Below are positions 21,001-32,801 of a stretch of DNA of 64,000 nucleotides, piece after piece. The stretch comes from Polytrichum commune (taxonomy: Eukaryota; Streptophyta; Polytrichopsida; Polytrichales; Polytrichaceae). A model generated the notes under the pieces. That model had not been told where the DNA came from, ran no database searches, and saw only the letters and a program-made list of their open reading frames with translations. Where the stretch lies: NCBI GenBank assembly GCA_950295325.1, contig OX485806.1, positions 49,347,169 to 49,411,168 of the forward strand, read 5' to 3'. Made by a program: the position numbers and the translations under genes. How positions within the stretch are numbered: position 1 is the stretch's first letter; each line of letters begins with the position of its first letter.

Positions 21001-21180
21001 CCGGTTTGGATAAACACGGATACTATACTTTGTGCTTGGAAGCCGCGCAAAGGTTCCAACACAGAAGCAATGACCATCCCCCAAAAACATATAGATTTTG
21101 CCAAAGACAACTTGGCACGTATTGCAGCTGCGGAAAATGACGCCGAGAATGGATATGAAGCGGAAGATGGAGTTGGGTAA
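18051..21180 (+). pseudogene. DUF7869-like transposase-type gene, one in-frame TGA
   Basis: ATG at 18051 is the first Met after likely intronic or leader sequence; the frame is open upstream to 17874. The N-terminal 150 residues are acidic and variable. A CCARKCCQFF cysteine motif near 18683 and an HGNLGTKK segment near 18950 follow. The frame is interrupted only by TGA at 18912-18914. An intron 19528-19660 (GT...CCAG) restores the TGMIAHGHGD reading. The last exon has LDNCTKDNK and FLMVGHTHDDIDASFGR, the conserved acidic/His pattern of the plant and animal DUF7869 family, thought to be an RNase-H-fold transposase-like domain. It ends at TAA 21178-21180. No terminal repeats were found for it. 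Confidence 0.72.
19528..19660 (+). other. Intron of the DUF7869-like gene
   Basis: Donor CACAG|GTTTGT, acceptor TTTTTTCCAG|GTATG. Splicing joins VTG to MIAHGHGD in phase; the unspliced frame stops within the intron. Confidence 0.75.
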
Positions 21181-21583
21181 ACATAACATAGGTGAAAGTT
21201 AACGGCGGGAAAAAACATTAGTGCTTAGTAGTCTTGGTTTTTAATAGACTTAGTAGACTTGTCACACTCCATTGTGGTATACGTTTGGGATGTGCCATCC
21301 AAAACCATAAGAACCTTACTTATAGGATGCGCACCCCAAACTCTATAATGACATAAACCATTTGTTTTTTAGATTCGCTTGTTATTTTCCACATGGAGTT
21401 CACGTTTTCATTATAATTGCAATTTTCTATTTTTAGTATTAGGAATATTCTTTACGTGCGAATTTTTAAATTGTCATGTTCTTGATGTTCCCAACATTCC
21501 ATATGCCCACAATATTGGCATCCCAAACTATGGGCATATTTTATTTTGAGACTTTCAAAAGTCTCCGATTAACGAATATAGTG
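21181..21583. other. Junction between the DUF7869-like gene and element 1, no gene
   Basis: AT-rich sequence. The minus-strand transposase homology of element 1 stops abruptly at about 21.6 kb, so a deletion or insertion breakpoint lies here. I could not find an inverted terminal repeat. Confidence 0.5.
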
Positions 21584-23020
21584 TTATTTGTTTTCTTGCA
21601 TATAAGGCCAACTGCTATGACCTCTCAGTCCGGTGATGCTGTCAATGATCCCCCCTCGCCCAATGCGCTTGAAGGAAGTGACTGTGTTTCGAATACTCGG
21701 GGTGCTGAGGTGTTGGTACCTATCCATGACAAACTTCATGGACTCCAGGTCCATAACTTTATTGGGATCAGATCCCGTGCGTAGAAGATACTTGGCCAGG
21801 AACTCTTTACTTGCAGCCAATGCAATGGCAGAGTTGGTGGCGGTGGGAGTCCTCTCAACCTCTCTACCAATGAGATCATGAATTTCGACCTTAGACTCTC
21901 TACATACACCTTGCGAAACGGGGTGATGGTGATGACCCATATGGATGCATGCACGGGTCATGTCACCTTTGCCAAGAACATAGTACATCTTAGCTTGGCA
22001 AGTATCAAGACAGTAGGGTGGTGTTTTACAGACCTTACAAACGAGAGATGACCCAGCTGGAGGATCAGCTCCTGCGGAGAAGGGTGAGGCGGTACAGCCT
22101 TCCCATTCGGTCTCATTGATGGTAGTGGCCCGATTGGGGCGGTTGAGGTAATCACAACCCTCGTTATTACAACGTAGATGGCCAACACAACATGAAAACC
22201 GGAAGGTCAAGCCGAGATCATTGGTAATGTTAGACGTCTTTGTCCTACACCAAGCATGACCGTCGAAACGTTTGTCCATTCCGAACATGAATCTAGCATG
22301 GGAATGGGGAGCATCAGCTCCCAGAGGAGGGAACTCAAAGATGACGTCGCCGTCAAAAACAGAAGGGATGAACTCAACCTTCTCATGCCTAACAGATTCA
22401 TAATCAATACTCTTGAGGATGTTCTTGGACCCTGGTCGGGTTGCAAGCAACTTCAAGTGGTGGACAACACTGGGACGATCTATAGACACACCTGGGTGAA
22501 CTGGGGGTCTGGAAGTAGATGGTTGACTTACAGTAGGCGAGTGTGGAATCCTGGGAGGATTGATGAAGGGTTGATCCTGCGATGGAGGTGGGGTAAGTGA
22601 GGCAAAGTCAGAGGCAGGTGGCACATCATCATCAGAGTCATCGCTGAGATAGGTAACCTCTTGGATGTCGGGCTCCTTCTTGACCATCGCCAGAAGAGGA
22701 GCCTGCGTGGTGGACGTGAGGGACACGCCTGGTGTTAGCAACACAGTTGTGGTGGCCATCTCCGACTCGGTGACGCCTATGGCCTTGTATGTTCCAGGGA
22801 GCAAGAACCAAACTCTACCATCGTTAATGCGAAAGGACATCTGAAGGACAGTGTGACTCAAGTCACCGTTGTCATTAAAGACCTCTTCCTCAACATGAAT
22901 TGAGTCTGGGTGGAATCTAAACCTCAAACTAAGGAATGACTCTGCGACTTTGGCTAGACCATCATCTCCTAGAGGGATCATAAGGGGGATGGAATGGTGC
23001 AGTGCTCGGATGGTGGCCAT
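21584..23020 (-). pseudogene. Mutator-like transposase, N-terminal half only (copy 1)
   Basis: ATG at 23020 (MATIRALHHS) opens 478 codons without a stop. It starts with a small all-beta-looking region, then an acidic SDDSDDD patch after a sumoylation-like VKKEPD. It continues with a FLYWCH/WRKY-GCM1-like zinc-binding segment (GHLRCNNEGCDYLNRPNR...NETEWEG), a CKVCKTPPYC knuckle and a helical block ending at TAA 21584-21586. Copy 2 at 58.9-63.9 kb continues into the catalytic core and SWIM finger; here that part is absent. The fragment would be DNA-binding but not catalytic. Confidence 0.78.
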
Positions 23021-23250
23021 TGTAGAAGGAATGTAAATGCGAGTTGGCCAAACGGGCAATGGACTTAAGCTGAGCAGAAAGTGGGCTGTGTATATAGTGA
23101 TGTGATGAGCAGGCCATGGCAAGAGGGAATATGTGAAAGACGGCGGAGACTTGGATTAGTAGTGGAATAATAAGCCGACTCATGATAGCAACATGATTAA
23201 GAACTAAAAATGCACTGTAGCAATTACTTAAGTTAGTCATGATCATATGC

Positions 23251-23372
23251 CAATCCAATGTACATATATTAAGAAAAAACATGAGGTTGAATGCCGAGTG
23301 CCGTAATTATAAATACACCAGAGACCACGTGAACCATTTAGTGGATGTAAAGGACATTATAATATATATATA
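23251..23372. repeat. Direct repeat flanking a minisatellite (left copy)
   Basis: About 120 bp with CGAGTGCCGTAATTATAAAT and GAGACCACGTGAACCATTTA, repeated at 23801-23922 with few changes. TAATTATAAATACAC is TATA-like. Confidence 0.85.
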
Positions 23373-23427
23373 GGCAAATATATAGGGCATGTAGGATTAC
23401 AGTGTACTACAATAAAGCTATATCAAA

Positions 23428-23790
23428 CTAATCCCACCCCAAGCCTAGCCTAAATCCTCTCTGGCCTCACTAATTGAACCTGAAAAGAGCGTATCGAGGC
23501 CGAGACTAGGAATTCCAGACATCAAAATCAAAATCTATCCCTTACTAATCCCACCCAAGCCTAGCCCAAACCCTCTCTGGCCTCACTGATTGAACCTGAA
23601 AGGAGCGTATCGGGGCCGAGACTAGGAATTCCATAAATCAAAATCAAAATCTATCCCTTACTAATCCCACCCAAGCCTAGCCTAAACCCTCTCTGGCCTC
23701 ACTAATTGAACCTGAAAATAGCGTATCGGGGCCGAGACAAGGAATTCCAGAAATCAAAATCAAAATCTATCCCTGACTAATCCCTCCCTG
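23428..23790. repeat. ~116-bp minisatellite, about three units
   Basis: Unit starts CTAATCCCACCC near 23428, 23545, 23661 and (partial) 23776. Each unit carries ATCGGGGCCGAGAC, the same GTCTCGGCCCC core found on the other strand in the intron minisatellites of the methyltransferase gene. Confidence 0.88.
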
Positions 23791-23800
23791 ACCTACTAGC

Positions 23801-23922
23801 CATTCCAATATAGATATATTAAGAACAAACATGAGGCTGAAAGGCGAGTGCCGTAATTATAAATACACTAGAGACCACGTGAACCATTTAGTGGATGTAA
23901 GGGACATTATAATATATATTGG
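23801..23922. repeat. Direct repeat flanking a minisatellite (right copy)
   Basis: Matches 23251-23372. Together the two copies bracket the 116-bp array. Confidence 0.85.
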
Positions 23923-24022
23923 CAAATAAGGTCATAAGAATAACGGCCGCCACGAATATTGTGGAGTGCATGATAGTAGCTATGCAATAATAAATTCTAA
24001 ACACTAGAATGCTACATTCTGA

Positions 24023-24469
24023 TTAGCGACGAAGACGCTTATGGGGACCTTTGCCATTTTTGTCACCGTCATGTTTATGACAATGGTCAATCCCTAAACT
24101 ATGAACTGCAGTGCATCCTTCGCAACCCAGTCCCTGACCTTTGGGACGTGGGGCACTCCTTAATAGAGATCTAGAGTAAGTGCCCGGTTTAATAATCCCT
24201 ACTCTAGAATAGGCATGAGTCTGTAAAGTAGATTTGTCCTCTATCAGCATTGCAACATCCTCTTGCGAAGATGGAGTCCGTGCATGTGGACTCTGAACCA
24301 TGACGGCCGGAGTAACTGAGTAGTCATGTGGGACGATCGCCGGAGTCAACTGAGCAATCTTCATGTTGTTGACGTCTGCAGAACCATCGATGGACAACGT
24401 GGTGTGAATTTGAGATGAACTAGGGGCACGTAAAGGAGCAAGGCTTGGGAAACTTGAGTCAGTACCCAT
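24023..24469 (-). CDS. Small conserved cargo protein with basic C-terminus (copy 1)
   Basis: ATG at 24469 (MGTDSSFPSLAP) gives about 148 residues. The N-terminal two-thirds are Ser/Thr/Pro-rich. LIEDKSTLQTHAYSRVG and IKPGTYSRSL are the best conserved blocks, then GCTAVHSLGIDHCH, a possible Cys/His metal site, and a terminal KGPHKRLRR that looks like a nuclear localisation signal. The copy at 57057-57479 is alignable end to end and both are free of stops, so this is a real gene rather than chance. I know no family for it. It is transcribed divergently from the methyltransferase gene. Confidence 0.72.
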   Translation of the reverse strand: MGTDSSFPSLAPLRAPSSSQIHTTLSIDGSADVNNMKIAQLTPAIVPHDYSVTPAVMVQSPHARTPSSQEDVAMLIEDKSTLQTHAYSRVGIIKPGTYSRSLLRSAPRPKGQGLGCEGCTAVHSLGIDHCHKHDGDKNGKGPHKRLRR

Positions 24470-24908
24470 TGGAGAAGAATATGATGAGATGACATGATGG
24501 AATGGGTACAAGTAATCGGATATTATATACACCAAGGGTAAACACCAATACCCGAATATTTGACAACTTGTTAGATCAATACATAGTCAATATTTATTTA
24601 TGGAAATGCTGGACAATTTGTTTCATGTAGGAATAGAATGTAAGACAACAATAGTCAATCCTTTAGCACCACCAAATATCTGACATGGCAAGATTGGAAT
24701 ATGTAAAAGAGGTTTTAGCGGCGCCTTTTGTAGTGTACTAATGCAGTGTGGATTAACCGAGGGATTATTTAAGAAGCCTCAGATTAATTATCTAAAACCA
24801 ATGAGAACATAATTATCCAAAATGTGAACATAATGATGGCGCAAAGATGTAAATTATGACAGACTTGACAATGATATATAAGAACTGTTTGCTTCGGTAT
24901 TGTTAGAT
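24470..24908. promoter_or_regulatory. Shared divergent promoter (copy 1)
   Basis: 439 bp between two oppositely oriented ATGs. TATATAAG at 24875-24882 faces the methyltransferase gene; GTATATAATA (minus, about 24521-24531) faces the small gene. CCACCAAATATCTGACATGG at 24669-24688 is identical in the copy-2 promoter (56852-56871, reverse complement), followed by a conserved TTTAGCG-CGCC-TTTT block. These are candidate regulatory sites. Confidence 0.65.
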
Positions 24909-25739
24909 ATGAACACTAGGTCGAGAGCGAGAGCAGATCGAGAAGTTAGAAGGAATATTGAAAAACAGAGGCGTATTGAGAGAAGGCAAAGGTTCGAATC
25001 ACGAGAGAGCATAGGGACGCCGTACAACTTGCGGACAACAATGGGTAGACGAGGGCTTAATTCTGCTAGGGGCACAGGTAGAGGTTCCAAAGGAGAAAAA
25101 ACGTTTGATGTCTCAACGGTAGCTCCCATCATTTTATTTCCTGTATTGGAGGAAGAGAACCAAGTTGACAAAGGGGGCAGTGAGGTGTTGATTATCTGCA
25201 AGCCTAATGCCATTTTTTTTATGTGTATTCACGGTAATTAGAATAGTTGACAAACATTAACTTCCATCGGCTCCTTTATATTGTATTTTATCTTTGGTGT
25301 GGGATTGTGAATTGGGTTTGGGTTGGGCATCTGGAACAACGACTTATGCAGACACAGCTTCAACCTGGGGCAGCCTCAAGTGCCTCCACATCAGATGAGA
25401 GTGAGGAGCAGGTTTGTAAAGATTGGACTCAATTGGTGATTTTTAGGGCTATTGGTGTAGGATTAGGTAGCTTTGCAAAGCTAACGCTGTCTCAGGCCAA
25501 CTTCATAGCTAATGAGCACAGGACATATACACTTGACACACCCTAGGAGAATTTGATTGCGGCGCTGATGTGGGTGATCTTCGAGAAGCCAGCATGGACA
25601 ATGAAGAGCAACACTTTGGGGAAGAGGTAGGTTGTCCCACCCATAAATAATTGAATGTAAATTTTTGGTGTGAATTGAAATATTATGGAACCTATACTCG
25701 GAACCTATATTCTGGAACCTATACTCGGCGAAGGTGAGG

Positions 25740-26640
25740 GTGAGGGTTGAGGGTTGAGCTTATGGGTGCGGGTGAACGGCTTTAGGGATGGCGGACCAAA
25801 GAACGGAATTTGACAACGTGGGGGCCGAGACTAAGGACCGGGTACTGTACTTCCATTGATTTGAGTCTCAGGGTGGGTGAGGGAAGAAGGGATTCTGGTA
25901 GGGGGTAGATGTGTCAAGTTTTGATTTTTCTAAAAATCTGAGACTGAAATGTAGGACTCATAAAAGGTGTTTTGGCCTCGACACACATTTTTTGGGGTCT
26001 AATATGTTAGTGAGTTTGATATGACTATGAGGTTGACTTGGGGTTGAGGGAATATGGTTCGGGGGTTAGGAGTTGATATGTGACTGAATTTGATTTGAGT
26101 CTCAGGGTGGGTGAAGGAAGAGGGGATTCTGGTAGGGGGTAGATGTGTCAAATTTTGAATTTTCTAAAAATCTGAGATTGAAATGTAGGACTCATAAAAG
26201 GTGTCTCGGCCCCGACACACATTTTTTGGGGTTTATTATGTTAGTGAGTTTGATATGACTATGAAGTTGACTTGGGGTTGAGGGAATCTGGTTCAGGGGT
26301 TAGGAGTTGATATGTGACTGAATTTGATTTGAGTCTCAGGGTGGGTGAGGGAAGAGGGGATTCTGGTAGTGGATAGATGTGTCAAGTTTTGATTTTTCTA
26401 AAAATCTGAAATTGAAATGTAGGACTCATATAAGGTGTCTCGGCCCCGACACACATTTTTTGGGGTTTAATATGTTAGTGAGTTTGATATGACTATGAGG
26501 TTGACTTGGGGTTGAGGGAATATGGTTCGTGGGTTAGGAGTTGATATGTGACTAAATTTGATTTGAGTCCAAGGGTGGCTGGGGGTTGAGGGAAATCTGG
26601 TAGGTGGTTAGGTGGTAGTGTTGATTTTCAATTGATCGAG
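25740..26640. repeat. ~240-bp minisatellite in intron 3 (copy 1)
   Basis: Three-plus units built from TTTGATTTGAGTCTCAGGGT, GGTGTCTCGGCCCCGACACA and TTGACTTGGGGTTGAGGGAA. The matching intron of copy 2 is also an array, but of a different consensus. Confidence 0.88.
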
Positions 26641-29600
26641 GTGAATATATGGATCTGCTAAAAGCGTTTATGTGTACTGCCGAGGAAGTGATTCTTATTT
26701 TCTTAAAAATAAAATTTCTAAATTGTAGGTACATGCTGCATCTTCGCCACCTTCTACACAAGTATCAGAAAGAATGCAGCCAGATTTGGAAATCCTTGAG
26801 GACGGGCTTGAGGGAGAGGAAGATATTCTTGGGGATGATGCTCAATTTATGGCTGATAAGGATGAGATTCGGACTCGGCAGAAACTTAACTCAGTGTCCA
26901 CGATCACAAGCTTGAGATTGCAACCCGTCAGTTTCTCGCGATTTTGTATTCCTTTGTGCAGAATGCTTGCAATGCCAATGGTAAGGACAACTCTATCATC
27001 CGATCTTGCTAAGCTCGAGCAAGAGTTTGTTCATGGATATAGGGAGGGCGCTTCAGTTTTTTATGTCACAACCACCAATGAAGACGGTAAGACACAAGAA
27101 GTGTTAGAAGCTGATAAAGCTTCTTGGGGTCCTATTGGAACGCCAAAAACGACGTTTTCAACACGTTCCTCCTATCAGATCCAAATTTGGCACACTTAAC
27201 AAATATAATGATTTTTGTGTGTGACGGAAACCATAGGCGTCAAGCATGGTTAAATCACATTGACAGACTTCACCGAACTGAGGAGTCTTGGCATTATTTG
27301 GTGGACTTGATTCTCCTTGAAATAAATGGGAAAGTTGGACTTGTTATGCAAATCATGCACAACATTAACAAGTAATACATTTTCTTTTCATATGCATTCT
27401 ATCATATTCATTTCGAGCAAATTTTCACTTATTTTCATTTCAATAATCTAATATCTTTCACTTGATTTTGATTTTAGACATACCGAGGACTCGCACGTGA
27501 AGACCAACATTGTCCATACCATGTTCAGGATTTAGAAATATGGTCTGATGTCAATTGATCAGTTTAGTGACCTTTTGAGTCATGCAGATTTCAAAAGATG
27601 TAAGAAGTCACAAAAATGACTTGGTATTCGTTGCCATTAAATGTGTTTACAAACTTCACATTTCAGGTGATTTGTTAGTTTGATTTCACATTTTTTTTAA
27701 GTCATGAATAATGATTTTCTATTGATCGCAACCGGCTAATTTCGTGAATCTTCAAATCTTGTTTTCATTTTCTTATGACATTTTGGTTTATGTATTCTTG
27801 TTCTCTCTTTGTGCAGCACGAAGTGGGTCTCGCTGCGGACGATGGTGTACGTCAGCTTGTGGAGCAAACAAAAGGAGAAGTCTCCCCTGCTGACAAGGCG
27901 GCTGCAATGAATGCCGCAATTGAGAAGAAAGTTGTGGCACTTCGCATCAAGATGGGAAAACTTGTTGTTGTGGCTAACCCGGAGCTTACCGACGGTTGGC
28001 TTTGTGAGGTAGGTACCCTACACCTTTGGCCATATCAATTTGTTCAGCTTATCCTTGAGAAGATGACTCAGGAACTCACAAACCCTCTGTCACACAGATC
28101 GAGCGACATTACACCCTAAACTCACTCTCACCGGAACTCAACTTAGAGAAGCTCCAGCTCATTGCAACTTCTAGGGCGTCTCCCGCATTCAAAATAAAAT
28201 GGCTAGAATACTTTAATTCATCTGCTTCCACTCGCGAGGCCCGCAGGCTACCTCCCAAGCCCATCAACGAAGAGAGATTGGCAAATTTCCTGGCTAAAGC
28301 AAGTTTTTGGGCAGGAGTAAGTCTACTGATTTCATGAATTTTCAATTATTTGAGTTTCTCGTTGGCATATCTTTTATCTACATCACATTCTAAATTTCAT
28401 TGACGCAATCGTGCATTTGCTATTTTGCTTATGCAATTCGTGCAGCTAATGCTTATTGTCTTGGTTACTAGATTTCTGAGCAGGCCAGTATTGTTTTTGA
28501 CGAGACCATGCATCAAGACCGACTTCCAATCAACATGAATCTTGCCAGTGAGCCAATGTTGTTGCCCGCGTATATCGAAGACTGTCGCATGAAGTTATAG
28601 GACCATGCGTTCAACACATATTTCAAAAGACACGATTCCTTCAAGAAAGGTGACGACTTTGTTGGATTTGACGGATCTGACCTAGTTGTCCGCAGAGTTC
28701 TTTTTAGGTACGTCTCAAATCTTGAAGTAATTCTCATTAATTTCAATAATTGTTTCAGTTGATATTATGTGACTTGCTACTTCAGGAATTCAAGAATTTA
28801 ATGTTATGTGCTATGTCGTAACCCAGGTACTTTAAGTACGAGCTTTTGGCGAAAGATGCTATTTCCAAAGAAGACCTTCCTGTATTCTTGACCACATGGC
28901 TTGATAGATCAAATTTAGCGTGCATGTTCTCAGCTCATCAACAATGCACGTGGACAACTTCTCACCTTGCCGGCGGTGCCTGGTATCTTGATTGCGCTGC
29001 AAGTTTTACGCCTGCTTTTGAGACTGAGCTCAGAAAGTCAAGGGAGGATGTAGGTGATTCTGGAATTGAAATGTTGGACTTACAGGCCATTGAAGATGAG
29101 AATGAGAGGGCAAAGGCAATGAAACGACGCATCGAAGAGGACCGAAAGAAAGCGCTGAGGGTCAAAGAGGCTGAGGAGAGAGCTGATCAAAAAGAGCGAG
29201 AGAAGCTACAAAAGTCACTAGAGAAGTCCACCAAGAAGGGCAAAAGGAAAATGAACCCCCCTCCAGAGCCAGAAGGTAAGAGTCCCGTTGCTCCTAGTCC
29301 AACATATGAATATGGCTCTCATGCTCCAACATTTTCTAGAGGAACAAAACGCGATTCCTCCTACGAGCAGTTGAATCAAATTCCTATTTTGACACCGGTG
29401 GAGGAGCTTGAGATCCAACTTGAAGAGCTCATTCTCAACTCCTCAATGGAGGACATTATTGGGGGTGACACGGGTGAATTCACCCCTTCCTACAACGAGT
29501 TGAAAAGATTCATGCTTAAGGTACTGCCCTTCCATAATGTTGTCATCACAGGTTGGGCTTCACATTTATGCACTTCAATATGGTCCACATTTATCATTAA

Positions 29601-29699
29601 GTAGTTACTGCCTTTCATATCTCAGCAATCGGAACCGAAACATGGATAGAGTACCTGTGATTCATATGTAGAGTAGCAAAACTACATGAGGGTACAAAA

Positions 29700-31180
29700 A
29701 TGTGTAATGAAATTTGAGTCCAAGTACAAGGTTTCGGACCTGATATTTAAGTTTCAGTCCAAGTAATCTGATTTGAGTTTAAGGATAAGTGTGGGTTTGG
29801 TAGAATCTGGTAGGGGGTAAGGGTGTCATTTTCGAATTCAGTTAGTAATCTGAAATTGAAATGTAGGTCTCAGGAAGACTGTGGGTTGAGGGAATCTGGT
29901 TCGGGGGTTAGGAGTTGATATTTGACTGATTATGATTTGAGTCTAAGGGTGGGTGAGGGAAGAGGGAAATCTGGTAGGGGGTAGAAGTGTCAAGTTTTGG
30001 TTTTTCTAGAAATTTGAAATTGAAATGTAGGACTCATAAAAGGTGTCTCGGCCCCGACACACTCTTTTTGGGGTCTAATATGTTAGTGAGTTTGCTATGA
30101 CTGTGAGCTTGACTGTGGGTTGAGGGAATCTAGTTCGGGAGTTAGGAGTTGATATGTGACTGAATTTGATTTGAGTCTAAGGGTGGCAGGGGGTTGAGGG
30201 AAATCTGGTAGGGGGTAGAAGTGTCAAGTTTTGATTTTTCTAAAAATCTGAAATTGAAATGTAGGATTCATATAAGGTGTCTCGGCCCCGATACACATTT
30301 TTTGGGGTCTAATATGTTAGTGAGTTTGATATGACTGTGGGTTGAGGGAATCTGGTTAGGGGGTTGGGAGTTGATATTTGACTGAATTTGATTTGAGTCT
30401 AAGGGTGGCTGGGGGTTGAGGAAAATCTGGTAGGGGGTATAAGTGTCATGTTTTGATTTTTCTAAAAATTTGAAATTAAAATGTAGGACTCATAAAAGGT
30501 GTCTCGGCCCCGACACACTCTTTTTGGGGTCTAATATGTTAGTGAGTTTGATATGACTATGAGGTTGACTTGGGGTTGAGGGAATCTAGTTCGGGGGTTA
30601 GGAGTTGATATGTGACTGAATTTGATTTGAGTCTAAGGGTGGCTGGGGGTTGAGGGAAATCTGGTAGGGGGTAGAAGTGTCAAGTTTTGATTTTTCTAGA
30701 AATTTGAAATTGAAATGTAGGACTCATAAAAGGTGTCTTGGCCCCGATACACATTTTTTGGGGTCTAACATGTTAGTGAGTTTGATATGACTGTGAGCTT
30801 GACTGTGGGTTGAGGGAATCTGGTTAGGAATTAGGAGTTGATATTTGACTGAATTTGATTTGAGTCTAAGGGTGGCTGGGGGTTGAGGAAAATCTGGTAG
30901 GGGATTAAGAGTTGATATTTTAACTGAATTTGATTTGAGTCTGAGGGTAGGTGGGGGTTTAGGGAATCTGGTAGGGGGTAGGGTGTTATTATTTAGTTTT
31001 GGTTTTAATCTGAAATTGAAATGTACGTCTCAGAAAGCTTGTCTCTTTTTGGCCTTTGATATTTGAGTGACTTTGATATGTCTGTGAGGGTATGTGGGGG
31101 TTGAGGGGAACCTTGTAGGGGGTTCGTTGTTTGATATTTGAGTGAATTTGATTTCAGTCTGGTAGGTGGTTAAGGGTTTT
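29700..31180. repeat. Long minisatellite in intron 9 (copy 1)
   Basis: About seven irregular units of the same sequence family as the intron-3 array (GGTGTCTCGGCCCCGACACA and GGGTGGCTGGGGGTTGAGG), spacing roughly 160-240 bp. It separates the coiled-coil exon from the methyltransferase exons. Confidence 0.88.
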
Positions 31181-32801
31181 CCTATTAAACTTGGTTTTTA
31201 ATTTTGAGTCAAGTATAAGGGTCCGAAACCTGGTTTTTAAGTTTGAGTCCAAGTTAGGAATCAGTCTCATTCCTATATTTCATTATGAATGTTTTTTTCG
31301 GTCCTTTGATTGTGCAGCACTCAAAAAACAAAGCCCGGCACTACAAGGGTTCTCCGGAGGACCATCCCTGTTTGGACTTGATTCTTGCAGATATACCGGA
31401 AGGTCTTCCTGTTCCTGGCATATTAGACCCACCGTCGTCCATTCCCGCTTGGAATCAAGAATCGAAAGAGTGGTTACAACCACTCTTTGACTTTGCCGAC
31501 GAACATCTGCACGACGACGGGGCAATTATTTTGTTTCACCCTTTTCGCATGAGTACGAAGTCCAATATTCTTGGATATTGCAAATCGTATGGTTTTGCAA
31601 TTCGGAAAGAGTGGTGGGGAATGAACCACCTTCATCTCACATCCCCAATAAATCCAGCATCAACTGTAAGATAAAGCTTATGTCTTCTTGTTGATCACCG
31701 CATTCAGTTTCAATTTAATCCTTGAGGTAGTTCTGAGTGTAGACCCACCTAAGTATTATACTCACGTTGTTGTGTTGTTTACTTTGTAAAGTAATATTGT
31801 TCTTTATGTCTGGTACATTGTAGACCATGAGGTTCGGTATTTCATTGGCGGTCAGGAGCGTGCCGGGTTCACCTGCATCGAAGTTTTCATTTCGCCATGT
31901 CCCTGCATTGGATCCTTATGGGGTGGATGTTGCACGGGATGATATTCTCCAGAACTTGGTCTCTCATGAGGACCAGCTAACTAATGGATCCACACCATGG
32001 CGAGGGCCTCGTGAAAAGTCCATGTTTCTAATGCAAATGCTAATTGAAGCATGTAGCTCCCCATGGGATATTATTCTAGACTGCACGGTAGCGACCGGTA
32101 TGTCTTTGTAATCTTCCATTTTAGTTGGTTAATCGTTAATATTGTTTTGGTCTACAAAATTCATAGTTGTTTTTGTACTAAGTATTTTTCAACTTCTTTA
32201 TTTGCAGGATCTTCCATTCATGCATGCCGCAATGTGCACCGTCACATTGTGGCATTAGACGCTGATGTTGATATTTTTGAGGCCTTACTTGCTCCATTGA
32301 TTATCTCTAGAGCAGCCTCTGAAGTCACTCTTGAAGACCGTGTCACCAGTTTAGAGGATCCTGAGGGTGAAGATATCCCCGTAGAGAGGATTGTGAAAAG
32401 ATCTCGGTTTACTAAGTGAGTAAGGTCCACAAATTCTCTTACCTCTGTTATGTTTTTTACTGTCATTTCTTATAAAGTTGAGTTATGAACATGGTACCAT
32501 TGGCATTTGCAGATGCGATAAATTGAGCTATCCTATTCACCGGCCTTTTTTTTGTGACCCTAAATTCTATCCCAGCCCTCCAAAGTCTTGGCAACTTCCT
32601 ACATATGCAAATGGTATTGCTAATCAACTAGCTGGAGGTTCTTATCAGACTTTTACATCTAAATATCATCCGGGAAGAGTTTTAGAGTTTTTGGATATAG
32701 AAGCTTTAGAATCTGATGGTCAGGCCTCCTCTGATGCAGATATTAGTGATTCTAGAATGTCTTCATCATCAGGTGATCACAGTGATTCGGATCTGATGTA
32801 A

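Larger units (their letters stand above)
24909..32801 (+). pseudogene. ParB-like/DNA methyltransferase fusion gene, copy 1 (13 exons, disrupted)
   Basis: Exons: 24909-25184, 25352-25400, 25547-25626, 26729-27371, 27478-27666, 27817-28008, 28098-28316, 28472-28707, 28827-29520, 31318-31665, 31824-32097, 32208-32415, 32513-32801. Eleven follow GT-AG boundaries seen directly; exon 2 was set by phase. Exon 1 is a basic coiled coil. Exon 4 carries LCRMLAMPMVRTTLSSDLAK and FVCDGNHRRQAW (ParB-like core). Exon 9 is a charged coiled coil. Exons 10-12 hold DLILADIP, GAIILFHPF, and WDIILDCTVATG followed by IVALDAD, the permuted beta-class order of N6A/N4C DNA methyltransferases. Defects relative to copy 2: frameshift in exon 4 near 27140, TAG 27533-27535, frameshift in exon 5, TAG 28598-28600 (Trp in copy 2). 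Confidence 0.82.

Noticed and set aside
24909..32801. Bacterial contamination or restriction-modification system
   Set aside because: The gene has thirteen exons with GT-AG introns in both copies and no endonuclease partner.
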